From Bacteroidales bacterium (GTDB taxonomy: Bacteria > Bacteroidota > Bacteroidia > Bacteroidales > F082), in the NCBI GenBank assembly GCA_028704385.1, contig JAQVLA010000010.1:38901-102900 (forward strand): a stretch of 64,000 nt of DNA, read 5' to 3'. The notes under the pieces are model-generated. The model saw only the letters and a list, made by a program, of their open reading frames with translations. It ran no database searches and was not told the DNA's origin. The first letter of the stretch is position 1. Every line of letters starts with the position of its first letter. Position numbers and translations under genes: made by a program. Of the stretch, positions 51,353 through 60,494 are shown piece by piece.

Positions 51353-53197
51353 ATGAATAAATTATCAAAACTCAGAATTGACATAGATCCATCAAAGTTA
51401 GTTATCTGGTTATTTATAATTATCGTGGTATGGGTAAATTTTAACAACAACCACTGGAAAAAGGACGGTAAAGTGGTGATACACGATGTAATCAGTTATT
51501 ACAGCTATCTTCCGGCAGCATTTATATATCATGATCTCAGTTTTAGTTTTGTTGATAAAGATCCCACCTTTTTTACAGGTAAGATATATAATCCAAAAAC
51601 AGCAGATGGCGGACACTATCAAAAAATGACGATGGGATTGTCAATGCTTTACCTGCCGTTCTTTTTATTGGGTCATTTTTATGCATGGATTAGCGGAGCT
51701 CCAATGCATGGTTTCTCGCAGCCTTATATGTTTTTTCTGATGTTTGGGGCATTGTTTTATGTGGTCGCGGCTGCTTTTGTTCTTCGTAAAATACTTCTCA
51801 GAAAAGTTAATAAAAAAATTACCGCCTGGGTACTATTTGCTTTGCTTTTGGGAACTAACCTCTTCTTTTACACAACCCTCGAGTCAGCAATGTCACATGC
51901 CTATAATTTCAGCCTGATCATTTTTTTTGTAGCGCTTAGTATGTCATGGTATCAAACACCAGGAATCAAAAACACAATATTATTAGGGTTGGTATATGGT
52001 TTAATCGGTCTGATCCGACCAACCAATGCTTTGATCATTGTTTTCTTTTTACTTTATGATGTTAGCACTTTTAAAGATCGTTTACTGTATCTTCTTAAAT
52101 CATGGAAGCTGTTATTGTTGATGGCATCAGCTGCTTTTCTGGTAGTTCTTCCTCAGCTGCTTTTCTGGAAATTCAGTACAGGAAGCTGGATTTTCTATTC
52201 ATACGGGCGTGAGGGTTTTTTCTTTGATAATCCACAAATTTGGCGTGGTTTGTTCAGCTATCGCAAAGGTTGGCTAATTTATACCCCTGTAATGATCTTT
52301 GCGCTGATAGGTTTGTTTTTTATTCGAAAAGACTTTAAAGCTTTTAGTATTGCGATCTGGGTTTTTGTGCCCCTTAATTTATGGATCATTTATTCGTGGT
52401 GGGACTGGACTTATGGGGGCAGTTTTGGATCAAGACCACTTATAGATACTTACTCGCTTATGGGTTTCGGATTGGCTTCCTGGCTAGGTTATTTGAATAC
52501 TAAAAGGAGAGTATTTTATTATGCAATGCAATTGCTTATCCTCGTTTTGATCGGATGGAATCTGTTCCAAACCGCTCAGTATAAATATGGAGTCATACAC
52601 TTTGCTGAAATGTCGAAGGCAGCTTACTGGAATTCTTTTGGAAAGTTAGGTGTAGATTTTGAATTCTACAACCTATTAGAACCTATGGATTACGATTCAC
52701 TCATTGCCGGAAAATATGTGGTATTGCCAAAAATCCGTCACACGATCGGTCCGGAAGCTTATACCAGTTTTGAAAAATTAAACAAAAGAAAAAATAAAAT
52801 TTTGTCAAATGATGGGCGATACGCTTTCAATTCTCCGAACACACAAAGTATGCTTGAACAAAGGGAAGGCCAATATTCATTGATGGTATCTGTTGAAAAT
52901 AATTTTGCTGCAGGAATAGAATTTTGGGCTAAATCAAACGAGACTTATGAAGTGAGTGTGTGGAAAAAACCGTTTGATGCACGGGCATCGCTTGTGTTTG
53001 CTGCACCTAATCCTAAAACTTATTATATTCAGCAGGAAAATGTAATTCAAACCGATAGTAATGGTTGGGGAGAAATTCGTTTTCAGGCTACCATACCGGA
53101 TACTGCCGGTCATCGTCAATACCGCGTATATCTGTGGAACAAGACTAAGGATACCGTCTTTTTTGACGAACTGCGGATTAAAAAAATCAGGCCTTAA
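51353..53197 (+). CDS. polytopic membrane protein, GT-C glycosyltransferase-like
   Basis: The 614-residue protein has about eleven membrane helices over residues 15-410 and a soluble, probably periplasmic, C-terminal domain (about 430-614) rich in beta strands. The first loop carries acidic and His residues (HDVISYYSYLPAAFIYHDLSF), and LIRPTNALI follows a helix. That organisation resembles lipid-linked-sugar-dependent mannosyl- and arabinosyltransferases, but no diagnostic motif is certain. It is known only as a conserved Bacteroidetes hypothetical. Its stop overlaps the stop of the convergent PBP1A gene by 4 bases. Confidence 0.7.
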   Translation: MNKLSKLRIDIDPSKLVIWLFIIIVVWVNFNNNHWKKDGKVVIHDVISYYSYLPAAFIYHDLSFSFVDKDPTFFTGKIYNPKTADGGHYQKMTMGLSMLYLPFFLLGHFYAWISGAPMHGFSQPYMFFLMFGALFYVVAAAFVLRKILLRKVNKKITAWVLFALLLGTNLFFYTTLESAMSHAYNFSLIIFFVALSMSWYQTPGIKNTILLGLVYGLIGLIRPTNALIIVFFLLYDVSTFKDRLLYLLKSWKLLLLMASAAFLVVLPQLLFWKFSTGSWIFYSYGREGFFFDNPQIWRGLFSYRKGWLIYTPVMIFALIGLFFIRKDFKAFSIAIWVFVPLNLWIIYSWWDWTYGGSFGSRPLIDTYSLMGFGLASWLGYLNTKRRVFYYAMQLLILVLIGWNLFQTAQYKYGVIHFAEMSKAAYWNSFGKLGVDFEFYNLLEPMDYDSLIAGKYVVLPKIRHTIGPEAYTSFEKLNKRKNKILSNDGRYAFNSPNTQSMLEQREGQYSLMVSVENNFAAGIEFWAKSNETYEVSVWKKPFDARASLVFAAPNPKTYYIQQENVIQTDSNGWGEIRFQATIPDTAGHRQYRVYLWNKTKDTVFFDELRIKKIRP

Positions 53198-55482
53198 AAA
53201 TCCTCCTCAAATTGACGTTTTTGGTTTCGGTCTTTAAGCGCCTGCTGCGCATCGTATTTATCACAGTCAAACTCAATTGAAATGTCAGCTAATGGTTTTT
53301 TAAAATCACCCTGACTGATGCCCAGTGAGGGATCGCTATAAACCTTATTCATATACAACGCCCAGATGGGTAAGGCCATATTGGCTCCCTGCCCCAGCCT
53401 GATTGTTCTGAAATGAACAGACCGGTCTTCGGCACCCACCCAAATCCCTGTTGTGAGATCCGGCGTAATTCCCATAAACCAGCCATCACTTTGGTTTTGA
53501 GTAGTACCTGTTTTTCCGGCTATTGGATTGTTAAAGCCGTATTTAAATCTTAAACGTATTCCTGTACCCGATTCAACAACGCCTTTCATTAATTCAATCA
53601 TTTTATATGCCGATACCTCATCCAGCACTTCATTTCTTTCTGGGGCAAAACGCTCAATTACATTACCATTTTTATCTTCGATATGTGTTATAAAAATCGG
53701 TTTAACATACACCCCCTGATTGGCAAAAGTATTCATTGCACCTACCATCTCATAAAGGCTCAGATCGGGAGTGCCAAGTGCAATAGCAGGTACCGGGTCA
53801 ATCGGTGAGGTGACTCCCATTTTACGAGCTAATTGAATTACTGCCTGGGGAGAGAAACGTTTGATCAAATAAGCTGAAATCCAATTGTTTGAGTTGGCGA
53901 GTGCCCATTTCAGGGTTACCTCTTCACCAATCCTGTCACTTGACGAATTTCGGGGCTCCCAGAAGGTGCCATCGTATAGCTGCACATTATAGGAAATATT
54001 TGGCACTTTATAACATGGAGAATACTCGCCCTCCTGCATTGCAAGAGTATATAAAAAGGGTTTAAATGTGGATCCTACCTGCCTTCGCGCCTGTGTTACA
54101 TGATCATACTGAAAAAACCGATAATCATTTCCTCCAACATAGGCCCTCACAAACCCTGTGTGCGAGTCAATTGACAGTAAACTGGCCTGTAGATAGTACT
54201 TATAATATCTAATTGAATCCATGGGAGTTAGCATTGTATCAATTGGACCATCCCACGAAAAAACACGCATCCTTACAGGCGTTCTGAATGACCGATTAAT
54301 TGAGTCAGGACTAAGGCCGGCTTTTCTGAGTATCCGGTACCGGTCTGAGCGTTGAACTGCAAGTTTGAGTATTCTCTCTACTTCACTTGTTGCTTCGCTT
54401 TCGGGAAATACAAATGGCGCATTGGTGTATCCTTCCCAATGCTTATAAAAAGCAGGTTGCAGATCGAGTGCCATATGTTCGCGTACTGCTTCTTCGGCAT
54501 ATTGTTGCATGCGCGAATTGATTGTTGTGTAAATCCTCAGGCCATCTTTGTATATATTGTAGGGTGTGCCATCAGCCTTAAAATGTTGTTTTGACCATTC
54601 GTGCAATTCTCCACGCAAAAACTCCCTGAAATAGGTAGCCTGTCCGCTGGCATGATCCATGATACCGTAATTGGACATATCAATAGGAATTTGACTCACT
54701 GAATCATAAGTTTTGTTGGTGATGAATCCGTATTCCGCCATTTTGAGCAGCACCAGATTACGTCTTTTGAGGGCATTTTCCGGATTACGGACAGGGCTAT
54801 ACCGTGTAGGTGCATTGACTACTCCAGCCATCAAAGCAGCCTCTTCAAGAAATAAGGAATCCGGTTGTTTGTTAAAAAAAGTGAGCGAAGCTGATTTGAT
54901 GCCAAACGACTGGCTTCCAAATGCCACCGTATTGAGGTACATGGCTATGATCTCCTCCTTGGAATAATTATACTCTAGTTTGGTAGCCGTCACCCATTCC
55001 TGAAACTTCCTGATTACAAGCTGAATAGTACTAAGGTTCTCATCTCTGGGAAATAAATTCTTGGCTAATTGCTGCGTGAGCGTGCTTCCGCCCCCTTTGC
55101 TGGTACCGGTTAGCACACCCCATGCCACGCGTAACAAGGCACGCTCATCAATTCCAGAATGCTCAGAAAAACGAATATCTTCTATGGCCAATAAGGCATT
55201 AATCAAATCAGGTGAAAGTTCACGAAAACGAACATTGGAGCGATTTTCGATATAATAAGATCCCAAGATAGCGCCATCCGCTGCATAAATCTGCGATGCC
55301 TGATTGGTTTCAGGATTTTCGAGCTCATCAAAGCTGGGCATTTTGCCAAACCACTCGCTCGTTATGCCATAAAAGAACAAGATCATCGTAGCAATGATAA
55401 TAAAAAATAACAACCAAAGCTTGAATATATAATTAAACCAGGTTTTGTTAATCGGTAATTTTTTATGATCGGATTCGTTCAC
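53194..55482 (-). CDS. bifunctional penicillin-binding protein 1A
   Basis: This class A PBP polymerises and crosslinks peptidoglycan in the periplasm. The 762 residues have an N-terminal membrane anchor (about 22-42) and a glycosyltransferase-51 domain with catalytic Glu E101 in AIEDIRFSEHSG and KGGGSTLTQQLAKNLF at 129-144. The transpeptidase has S471-x-x-K474 (GSTFKPF), S531-N-N533 and K657-T-G-T660. It is the last gene of the ricT-gldH unit, 10 bases after gldH. Confidence 0.96.
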   Translation of the reverse strand: MNESDHKKLPINKTWFNYIFKLWLLFFIIIATMILFFYGITSEWFGKMPSFDELENPETNQASQIYAADGAILGSYYIENRSNVRFRELSPDLINALLAIEDIRFSEHSGIDERALLRVAWGVLTGTSKGGGSTLTQQLAKNLFPRDENLSTIQLVIRKFQEWVTATKLEYNYSKEEIIAMYLNTVAFGSQSFGIKSASLTFFNKQPDSLFLEEAALMAGVVNAPTRYSPVRNPENALKRRNLVLLKMAEYGFITNKTYDSVSQIPIDMSNYGIMDHASGQATYFREFLRGELHEWSKQHFKADGTPYNIYKDGLRIYTTINSRMQQYAEEAVREHMALDLQPAFYKHWEGYTNAPFVFPESEATSEVERILKLAVQRSDRYRILRKAGLSPDSINRSFRTPVRMRVFSWDGPIDTMLTPMDSIRYYKYYLQASLLSIDSHTGFVRAYVGGNDYRFFQYDHVTQARRQVGSTFKPFLYTLAMQEGEYSPCYKVPNISYNVQLYDGTFWEPRNSSSDRIGEEVTLKWALANSNNWISAYLIKRFSPQAVIQLARKMGVTSPIDPVPAIALGTPDLSLYEMVGAMNTFANQGVYVKPIFITHIEDKNGNVIERFAPERNEVLDEVSAYKMIELMKGVVESGTGIRLRFKYGFNNPIAGKTGTTQNQSDGWFMGITPDLTTGIWVGAEDRSVHFRTIRLGQGANMALPIWALYMNKVYSDPSLGISQGDFKKPLADISIEFDCDKYDAQQALKDRNQKRQFEEDF

Positions 55483-55492
55483 TTTGTACGAC

Positions 55493-55975
55493 TTAATTTA
55501 TGATTTCAATTCGTAAACCAATATCGGCAATGCCTTGCAGTTTTTCCTCACGCATTGCCTGCTCGATTTCAAACCGGTACTGGCCTGACAATGGAAAACG
55601 CAAAGATTCGTTTAAAAGTATTTGATTGCTGATATAGTTCCCTGAGCTCCTCCCAAGCCATTTACCATCCGGTTTTGCCAATACACATTCAATGGTATCG
55701 TGTGTAATTGTTCCATTGGGAAAAGTGGTATGTAAAAAAATATATAGATTGCTATAGCGATAACTTTCCTTTTGGCGCACATTTAGGTAAAATGCGTGAA
55801 GTGCCAGTGTATCTTCCACCTCCAATTCAAAACCGGCTTTGTTGCGAAAATCCCAACCATCTGTATCAACAGCCAGGTTTTCGTCCATCAGCACATTTTG
55901 CTTACAGGCCGTGAAAAGCAAAAAAAATAAAACAAATACAACAAGAAATCTTAATCCTGAAATACTGCTATTCAT
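55493..55975 (-). CDS. gldH: gliding motility lipoprotein GldH
   Basis: GldH is a lipoprotein required for gliding in Flavobacterium and widely conserved in Bacteroidetes. The start at 55975 gives 160 residues with a lipoprotein signal, MNSSISGLRFL to FTAC with lipid Cys at 24; the ATG 10 codons upstream lies further inside ricT. The mature part has the family pattern: NLAVDTDGWDFRNKAGFELEVEDT, SYRYSNLYIFLHTTFPNG and SGQYRFEIEQAMREEKLQGIADIGLRIE. Its first codons overlap the end of ricT by 8 bases, implying coupled translation. Confidence 0.9.
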   Translation of the reverse strand: MNSSISGLRFLVVFVLFFLLFTACKQNVLMDENLAVDTDGWDFRNKAGFELEVEDTLALHAFYLNVRQKESYRYSNLYIFLHTTFPNGTITHDTIECVLAKPDGKWLGRSSGNYISNQILLNESLRFPLSGQYRFEIEQAMREEKLQGIADIGLRIEIIN

Positions 55976-57080
55976 AACTATAATACTGCGGATCGTTGTT
56001 TCCATTACTTAAATCATCATTAACCTGCTGTTCTTTCAGAAAGGCAAAATCCTCCAATTTTTCTGGTAGTATTCCTTTTCTGTTACCCTCGGCCAGTTCT
56101 TTTACTTTATCAATAGGAATAGCCATTAGGTTGTTTTGGTCGTTTGCGTAGGCATACCACATCAAACCTTTAAAAATATCGCTTTTCTGATGATAGGCAT
56201 CACCTTTTTGGGTTTTAAGTATCGTACGATCATCCGGAAATGCCTTCAGGGCGTCCACATAAGCTTCGTATTCATAATTAAGGCAGCATTTGAGTTTGCC
56301 ACATTGTCCGGCAAGTTTCTGCGGATTTGGCGATAATTGCTGTAGTCTGGCTACATTGGTACTTACAGAGTGAAACTCCGACATCCAGCTCGAACAGCAA
56401 AGTTCGCGGCCACAGCTGCCGATGCCGCCCAGTTTAGCAGCTTCCTGACGCATCCCGATCTGACGCATCTCAATACGAATCCTGAATTCCTCTGCTAATC
56501 TTTTGATCAGCTCCCTGAAATCCACTCGGTCTTCTGCTGTATAATAGAAAATTGCTTTTGTCTTATCTCCTTGATATTCAACATCATTCATTTTCATCTC
56601 AAGATTCAGATCCAGGGCTATTTCACGGCTGCGAAACAAGGTATGTTCCTCTTGCTCGATGGCACCAACCCATTTTTCCACATCAGACAGCTTGGCGTGG
56701 CGATACACTTTCTTAAGCCCTTCCGGAGGTACATTCACCTTTTTACGTTTCATCTGGAGGTCAACGATTTCACCTACTAAGGTTACAATGCCGATATCAT
56801 GTCCGGCAGCAGCTTCAACAGCGATAATCTCGCCTTCTTTCAGGTCGAGATCAGAGGTGTAACTAAAAAAATCCTTGCGGCCATTTTTAAACCTTACTTC
56901 TGCAATCTGTATTCCTTCTTTTTTAGCCGGGTTTTTATATTCTTTCAACCAGTTGTGCTCGTCCAGTTTGCAACAGCTGTGTTGAAAAATTCGGTCTTTT
57001 GGATTATATACGCGGGGAGCTCTGCAACAACCTCTCGGCATAAAGCCGGTTGCCGCTTTCGCTTGTTGATCTTCATTCAT
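55968..57080 (-). CDS. ricT: PSP1/RicT family protein
   Basis: The 370-residue cytoplasmic protein carries the PSP1 C-terminal domain. Its Bacillus homologue RicT (YaaT) acts with RicA and RicF as an Fe-S complex that specifies RNase Y cleavage. Cysteine clusters are prominent: CCRAPRVYNP and HSCCKLDEHNW at the N-terminus, GIGSCGRELCCSSWM near 222-235, and GQCGKLKCCLNYE near 258-270. These could hold Fe-S clusters. The position between holB and gldH is a conserved Bacteroidetes arrangement. It is the first gene of a unit continuing through gldH and PBP1A. Confidence 0.9.
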   Translation of the reverse strand: MNEDQQAKAATGFMPRGCCRAPRVYNPKDRIFQHSCCKLDEHNWLKEYKNPAKKEGIQIAEVRFKNGRKDFFSYTSDLDLKEGEIIAVEAAAGHDIGIVTLVGEIVDLQMKRKKVNVPPEGLKKVYRHAKLSDVEKWVGAIEQEEHTLFRSREIALDLNLEMKMNDVEYQGDKTKAIFYYTAEDRVDFRELIKRLAEEFRIRIEMRQIGMRQEAAKLGGIGSCGRELCCSSWMSEFHSVSTNVARLQQLSPNPQKLAGQCGKLKCCLNYEYEAYVDALKAFPDDRTILKTQKGDAYHQKSDIFKGLMWYAYANDQNNLMAIPIDKVKELAEGNRKGILPEKLEDFAFLKEQQVNDDLSNGNNDPQYYSYE

Positions 57081-57121
57081 GGGATTATATATTGAGTTTA
57101 AGTTATAGCTAGTTTGTCAGG

Positions 57122-57129
57122 CAAAGATA
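57122..57129 (-). promoter_or_regulatory. -7 promoter element of ricT-gldH-PBP1A
   Basis: TATCTTTG on the minus strand, 41 bases before the ricT ATG. Confidence 0.6.
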
Positions 57130-57217
57130 AAACAAATTCGAGGGGTAGCCGAATACTGAAATTCAGAATATCTATGCTGGCTTCTCTGGAAAATAAATAC
57201 TGAAATATCTATCGAAC

Positions 57218-58369
57218 TTACTTAACAGCTTTATCTGCCTTCATTTTCAGCAGTTTCATCATATTGAGACTGATATCCATAATGATAAGTGCGGCATATC
57301 CATTTCGTTCGATTTGCCTTATGCCTTCCTCCATCAGGCTGATCATGGAAAGCATATTAGCGTGATGTACAAAAGGTGCAAAATTCAAATTGAAGGTTTT
57401 CTCTTCTTCCGGAAGCAATACGAGTTGCATGAGTTGGTTATTTGCCATGAGCGAATTACGAAAAACCTGCAATCCATAGGCAAGTAATGCTTTTTGCTTT
57501 TCGCGTCCCAACGGACGAAGGGTATCCACAAAATCGATCAGTTCAATCATAGCGCCCTTGAAGCACAGCCGCATCCACTGCTGAAACACCTGAAAATTGT
57601 ACTTTTCATCTTCGGCATGTTTAAAATAATGTTGTGCCAGTGGCCAGTTGCCATCAGCCATCATCACTGCATCATGTGCATCGGGCTGCCGACAATCAAA
57701 AGTATTACAGACCGCCTCGCTGAGATCTGTTGAATTAATTTTGGGAATTTTCACCAAATAAGTACGTGAACGTACTGTGGTCAACAGCTGATCTGCCTGC
57801 TCGGCAACCAGAATGAATAGTGTTTTTTCGGGAGGTTCTTCCAGCAGTTTGAGCAGTTTGTTGGCAGCCTGAGCATTTAGTTTCTCGGCCATCCAGATGA
57901 TCATCACCTTATACTCTGCCTCATACGATTTGAGGCTTAGCTTGCGCATGATGGTGCTGGCATCGCGCACAAAAATTGTTCCCTGTTTGTTCTCTACATC
58001 AAGATGCTCGTACCATTCCTGATCGTTTCCATAACCTTTATTTTTGCTCAAAAATGTTCGCCATTCTTCCATAAAAAGTTCCGATTCGGGATCTTTTTTC
58101 ACCTTCTTAGTGGTGGTGGTAGGAAAAACAAAATGCAAATCGGGATGCGCCAGTTTCTGCATCTTCACACACGACGGACATGCACCACAGCTATCCTTAT
58201 CGGTGCGATCTTTACAATTGATATACTGTGCATAAGCCAGCGCCAGTGCCATGCTGCCCGCACCTGTTTTACCCAAAAACAACTGTGCATGACTCACCCT
58301 GTTTTGCTGTACCGACTGTATGAGTTTTTGCTTAACAGCTTTTTGACCAACGACTTGCGAAAAGAGCAT
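57218..58369 (-). CDS. holB: DNA polymerase III subunit delta prime
   Basis: This clamp-loader subunit has 383 residues. The AAA+ fold starts MLFSQVVGQKAVKQKLIQSVQQNRVSHAQLFLGKTGAG. The Walker A region is degenerate (GKTGAGSMAL lacks the Lys-Thr/Ser), as expected for the non-ATP-binding delta prime. A four-cysteine zinc module is present (CKDRTDKDSCGACPSC, about 52-67), followed by HPDLHFVFP, LKLLEEPPEKTLFILVA and TTVRSRTYLV. The gene has its own promoter, TACCTTTG at 58388-58395. Confidence 0.93.
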   Translation of the reverse strand: MLFSQVVGQKAVKQKLIQSVQQNRVSHAQLFLGKTGAGSMALALAYAQYINCKDRTDKDSCGACPSCVKMQKLAHPDLHFVFPTTTTKKVKKDPESELFMEEWRTFLSKNKGYGNDQEWYEHLDVENKQGTIFVRDASTIMRKLSLKSYEAEYKVMIIWMAEKLNAQAANKLLKLLEEPPEKTLFILVAEQADQLLTTVRSRTYLVKIPKINSTDLSEAVCNTFDCRQPDAHDAVMMADGNWPLAQHYFKHAEDEKYNFQVFQQWMRLCFKGAMIELIDFVDTLRPLGREKQKALLAYGLQVFRNSLMANNQLMQLVLLPEEEKTFNLNFAPFVHHANMLSMISLMEEGIRQIERNGYAALIIMDISLNMMKLLKMKADKAVK

Positions 58370-58387
58370 ATGCTTTTATTTGTCTGC

Positions 58388-58395
58388 CAAAGGTA
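58388..58395 (-). promoter_or_regulatory. -7 promoter element of holB
   Basis: TACCTTTG on the minus strand, an exact match, 18 bases before the holB ATG. Confidence 0.65.
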
Positions 58396-58431
58396 AAGTT
58401 TTTGTGCCAAATTATAATTGCTAATCTGTTT

Positions 58432-58863
58432 TCAGGCCGGCATTGCTTCGTCATTATGCGATTTGGCTTTCAGGCTTAAAAGCTTGGCCAAAAACTTTTG
58501 AGCACCTTTGTTGCGATCGTCCCATACCAGCTTTGCAAAATATTGCTCCGAATAAAGTGTAAGGTAATCTATTGATTTAAAAAGTGATAGGCTTCGATAA
58601 GGAACAATCCAGGCGTAAGTTTCAAGTCGCGAACGGAAAACCAGTAAAATGCCCGATGGCCGTAATTCAATATTACAATGCCACCTGCGGTTATCCACAG
58701 CCAACAAGGCTTCGATTGGGTTGCTGGCCCTGATCAATCTGAAACGCGGCGATCCAATCCCTCTCATTTTCAAACGCTCGAGCCAACTAAATGGCTCTCC
58801 TACCAATTGCGCAATTTCACTTTTGACTTTTTTGTCGTTATAACTGATATTCCTGATCTGCAT
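58432..58863 (-). CDS. conserved hypothetical protein
   Basis: The 143-residue soluble protein has no signal peptide. It is rich in Arg and aromatic residues, with a central beta segment (RWHCNIELRPSGILLVFRSRLETYAWIVPYRSLSLF) and helices at both ends (QYFAKLVWDDRNKGAQKFLAKLLSLKAK at the C-terminus). It is not assigned to any family from sequence. A hairpin followed by T8 stands directly in front of its start codon. Confidence 0.7.
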   Translation of the reverse strand: MQIRNISYNDKKVKSEIAQLVGEPFSWLERLKMRGIGSPRFRLIRASNPIEALLAVDNRRWHCNIELRPSGILLVFRSRLETYAWIVPYRSLSLFKSIDYLTLYSEQYFAKLVWDDRNKGAQKFLAKLLSLKAKSHNDEAMPA

Positions 58864-58893
58864 GAAAAAAAATCACTGAATATGCTATCAGTG
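58864..58893 (-). promoter_or_regulatory. terminator-like hairpin abutting the start codon of the 58432 gene
   Basis: On the minus strand, CACTGA pairs with TCAGTG around an 8-base loop, then AT and a run of eight T end one base before the ATG. It is either a terminator for a transcript entering from the right or an attenuator in the leader. Confidence 0.45.
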
Positions 58894-59031
58894 CTCCATC
58901 ATTAATAACAGAGAAATTAATACTTTGTTGAAAAGCTTTTCAAAATCCATAGCGTTTTAAACAAATTTGAGTTTCCTTATTCTCAACTACAACTATATTA
59001 CTTAATTTTACTGGCTAATTAAAAGGTATCC

Positions 59032-59859
59032 ATGATTTATAGAAAGCCAATACTCTTGCTGATTCTTGCCTTGCTGATGGTTTCGTGCGACAAACTATTC
59101 GAGTTCTCACCTTACTCGGCTTATGTTCCCAATTCGCGAAAAAATACCACAGAACAAAATCTGGAAAAACTTTTAGCAAATTCTGATTCCCCTGATTTTA
59201 AACCATTTGAATTTACACTAATCTCTGATAATCACTTGTTTTATGACGAATTGCAAAACGCCATCGAACACATCAATAAGCATCAGTCTGCCGACTTTCT
59301 GATTCATGGTGGTGATATGACCGATGGAGGCCTGATCAAAGAATATGATATCTTCCAGGATTTGATGGAGGATCTTGAAACACCCTACTTTACGGTGATT
59401 GGTAATCATGATTTGCTGGCTAACGGTCGCTCAATTTATGCTGATATGTTTGGACCCGAAAATTACAGCTTCGTCTACAACAACTGCAAGTTTATCTTTT
59501 TTAATAATGTGGTTTGGGAGCTCAATTTCACTGAACCTGACTTCCGATGGCTTCGTAACGAACTATTTGATCGTGAACAATTTACGCACGTTTTTGTGAT
59601 TGCCCATATTCCTCCGTGGACAGACCAGTTTTTTCTTTCCTATTTTTATATCTACAACCTTTTGATGACAGATTACAATGTGAGTCTTTCCATACACGGG
59701 CATCACCACAACCCCGCTGAATATCAAAATGATACACTCCCTGAAGAAATTACTATTGGTCCTAACTTAGTGATCGGTGCTCCACAAAAAAATGTTTATC
59801 GCAAAGTGAAAGTACTGGCCGACACCGTATTATTTGAAACCATCAACTTTGTGGAATGA
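59032..59859 (+). CDS. lipoprotein metallophosphoesterase
   Basis: The 275-residue lipoprotein has signal MIYRKPILLLILALLMVSC with the lipid Cys at 19. The calcineurin-like phosphoesterase motifs are in order: D66-x-H68 (ISDNH), GGD at 93-95, GNHD at 124-127, AHIPPW near 190, and HGHHH near 221. These bind two metal ions for phosphoester hydrolysis at the outer membrane or in the periplasm. The substrate is unknown. The stop overlaps the next gene by 4 bases (ATGA), so the pair is translated together. Confidence 0.9.
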   Translation: MIYRKPILLLILALLMVSCDKLFEFSPYSAYVPNSRKNTTEQNLEKLLANSDSPDFKPFEFTLISDNHLFYDELQNAIEHINKHQSADFLIHGGDMTDGGLIKEYDIFQDLMEDLETPYFTVIGNHDLLANGRSIYADMFGPENYSFVYNNCKFIFFNNVVWELNFTEPDFRWLRNELFDREQFTHVFVIAHIPPWTDQFFLSYFYIYNLLMTDYNVSLSIHGHHHNPAEYQNDTLPEEITIGPNLVIGAPQKNVYRKVKVLADTVLFETINFVE

Positions 59860-60449
59860 AGAAAATACTTATCCTGATAGCGCTTTTACTTCTACTGTTT
59901 GGCGGAAAAGCTTTCGCGCAGGAAAAATCGCGTGGCATCATTCCTGATTATATCAACCTGCAATTTGCCGGAAACATAGGGGCATTGTCTGCCGGAGCCG
60001 GATATTACCTCAATCCCGCTAACAGCCTTACTTTGGATGCCATCTATGGTTTTTCGCCTGCCTATCGCACCGGAAAAGCCATTCATAATATTGTTGTTCG
60101 CCTCAATTACAGTCCTTTTAACTTTGGCCTGAATGATGCATTGAACCTTAAACCCTTTGCAAGTTTTGCTGTAAGCCGGCAAATAGCTGACAGCGATCGC
60201 ACTTTTGAACGATTGCCAAAAAACTTTCCCGAAGGCTATTATGCTCCAAATGCTTTCAGGCTTCATTTTGATTTAGGCCTCAGTCTGCATAAAAAGTTTG
60301 CCCCCGAAAAACGCATTCGTGGAATGGAATTTTATTTGGCCACTACCACAAACGAGATGTATGTAACCTATTTTATCAACTCCCGAGAAGTAGGCTTAGG
60401 TGATATTTTTAGCTTAACCCTCGGAATCAAAATGATTTTATTTGAATAA
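59856..60449 (+). CDS. predicted outer-membrane protein paired with the phosphoesterase
   Basis: The 197-residue exported protein has a signal peptide of about 21 residues (ends GKAFAQ). Strands are alternating and aromatic-rich (YINLQFAGNIGALSAGAGYYL, SLTLDAIYGF, IVVRLNYSPFNFGL, FRLHFDLGLSLH, EFYLATTTNEMYVTYFI), and the last strand is SLTLGIKMILFE. This looks like a small eight-strand barrel. No named family is assigned. Overlapping start and stop with the lipoprotein phosphoesterase suggests a joint role at the outer membrane. Confidence 0.75.
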   Translation: MKKILILIALLLLLFGGKAFAQEKSRGIIPDYINLQFAGNIGALSAGAGYYLNPANSLTLDAIYGFSPAYRTGKAIHNIVVRLNYSPFNFGLNDALNLKPFASFAVSRQIADSDRTFERLPKNFPEGYYAPNAFRLHFDLGLSLHKKFAPEKRIRGMEFYLATTTNEMYVTYFINSREVGLGDIFSLTLGIKMILFE

Positions 60450-60474
60450 AAAAAGCCGGACCAGGCCGACTTTT
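60447..60474. terminator. bidirectional terminator
   Basis: AAGCCGG/CCGACTT forms a 7-bp stem with one G-T pair, with an A run on the left and TTTT on the right. It separates the barrel gene from the convergent sdhB. Confidence 0.7.
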
Positions 60475-60494
60475 CAAATAAAATTCAAAATGAT

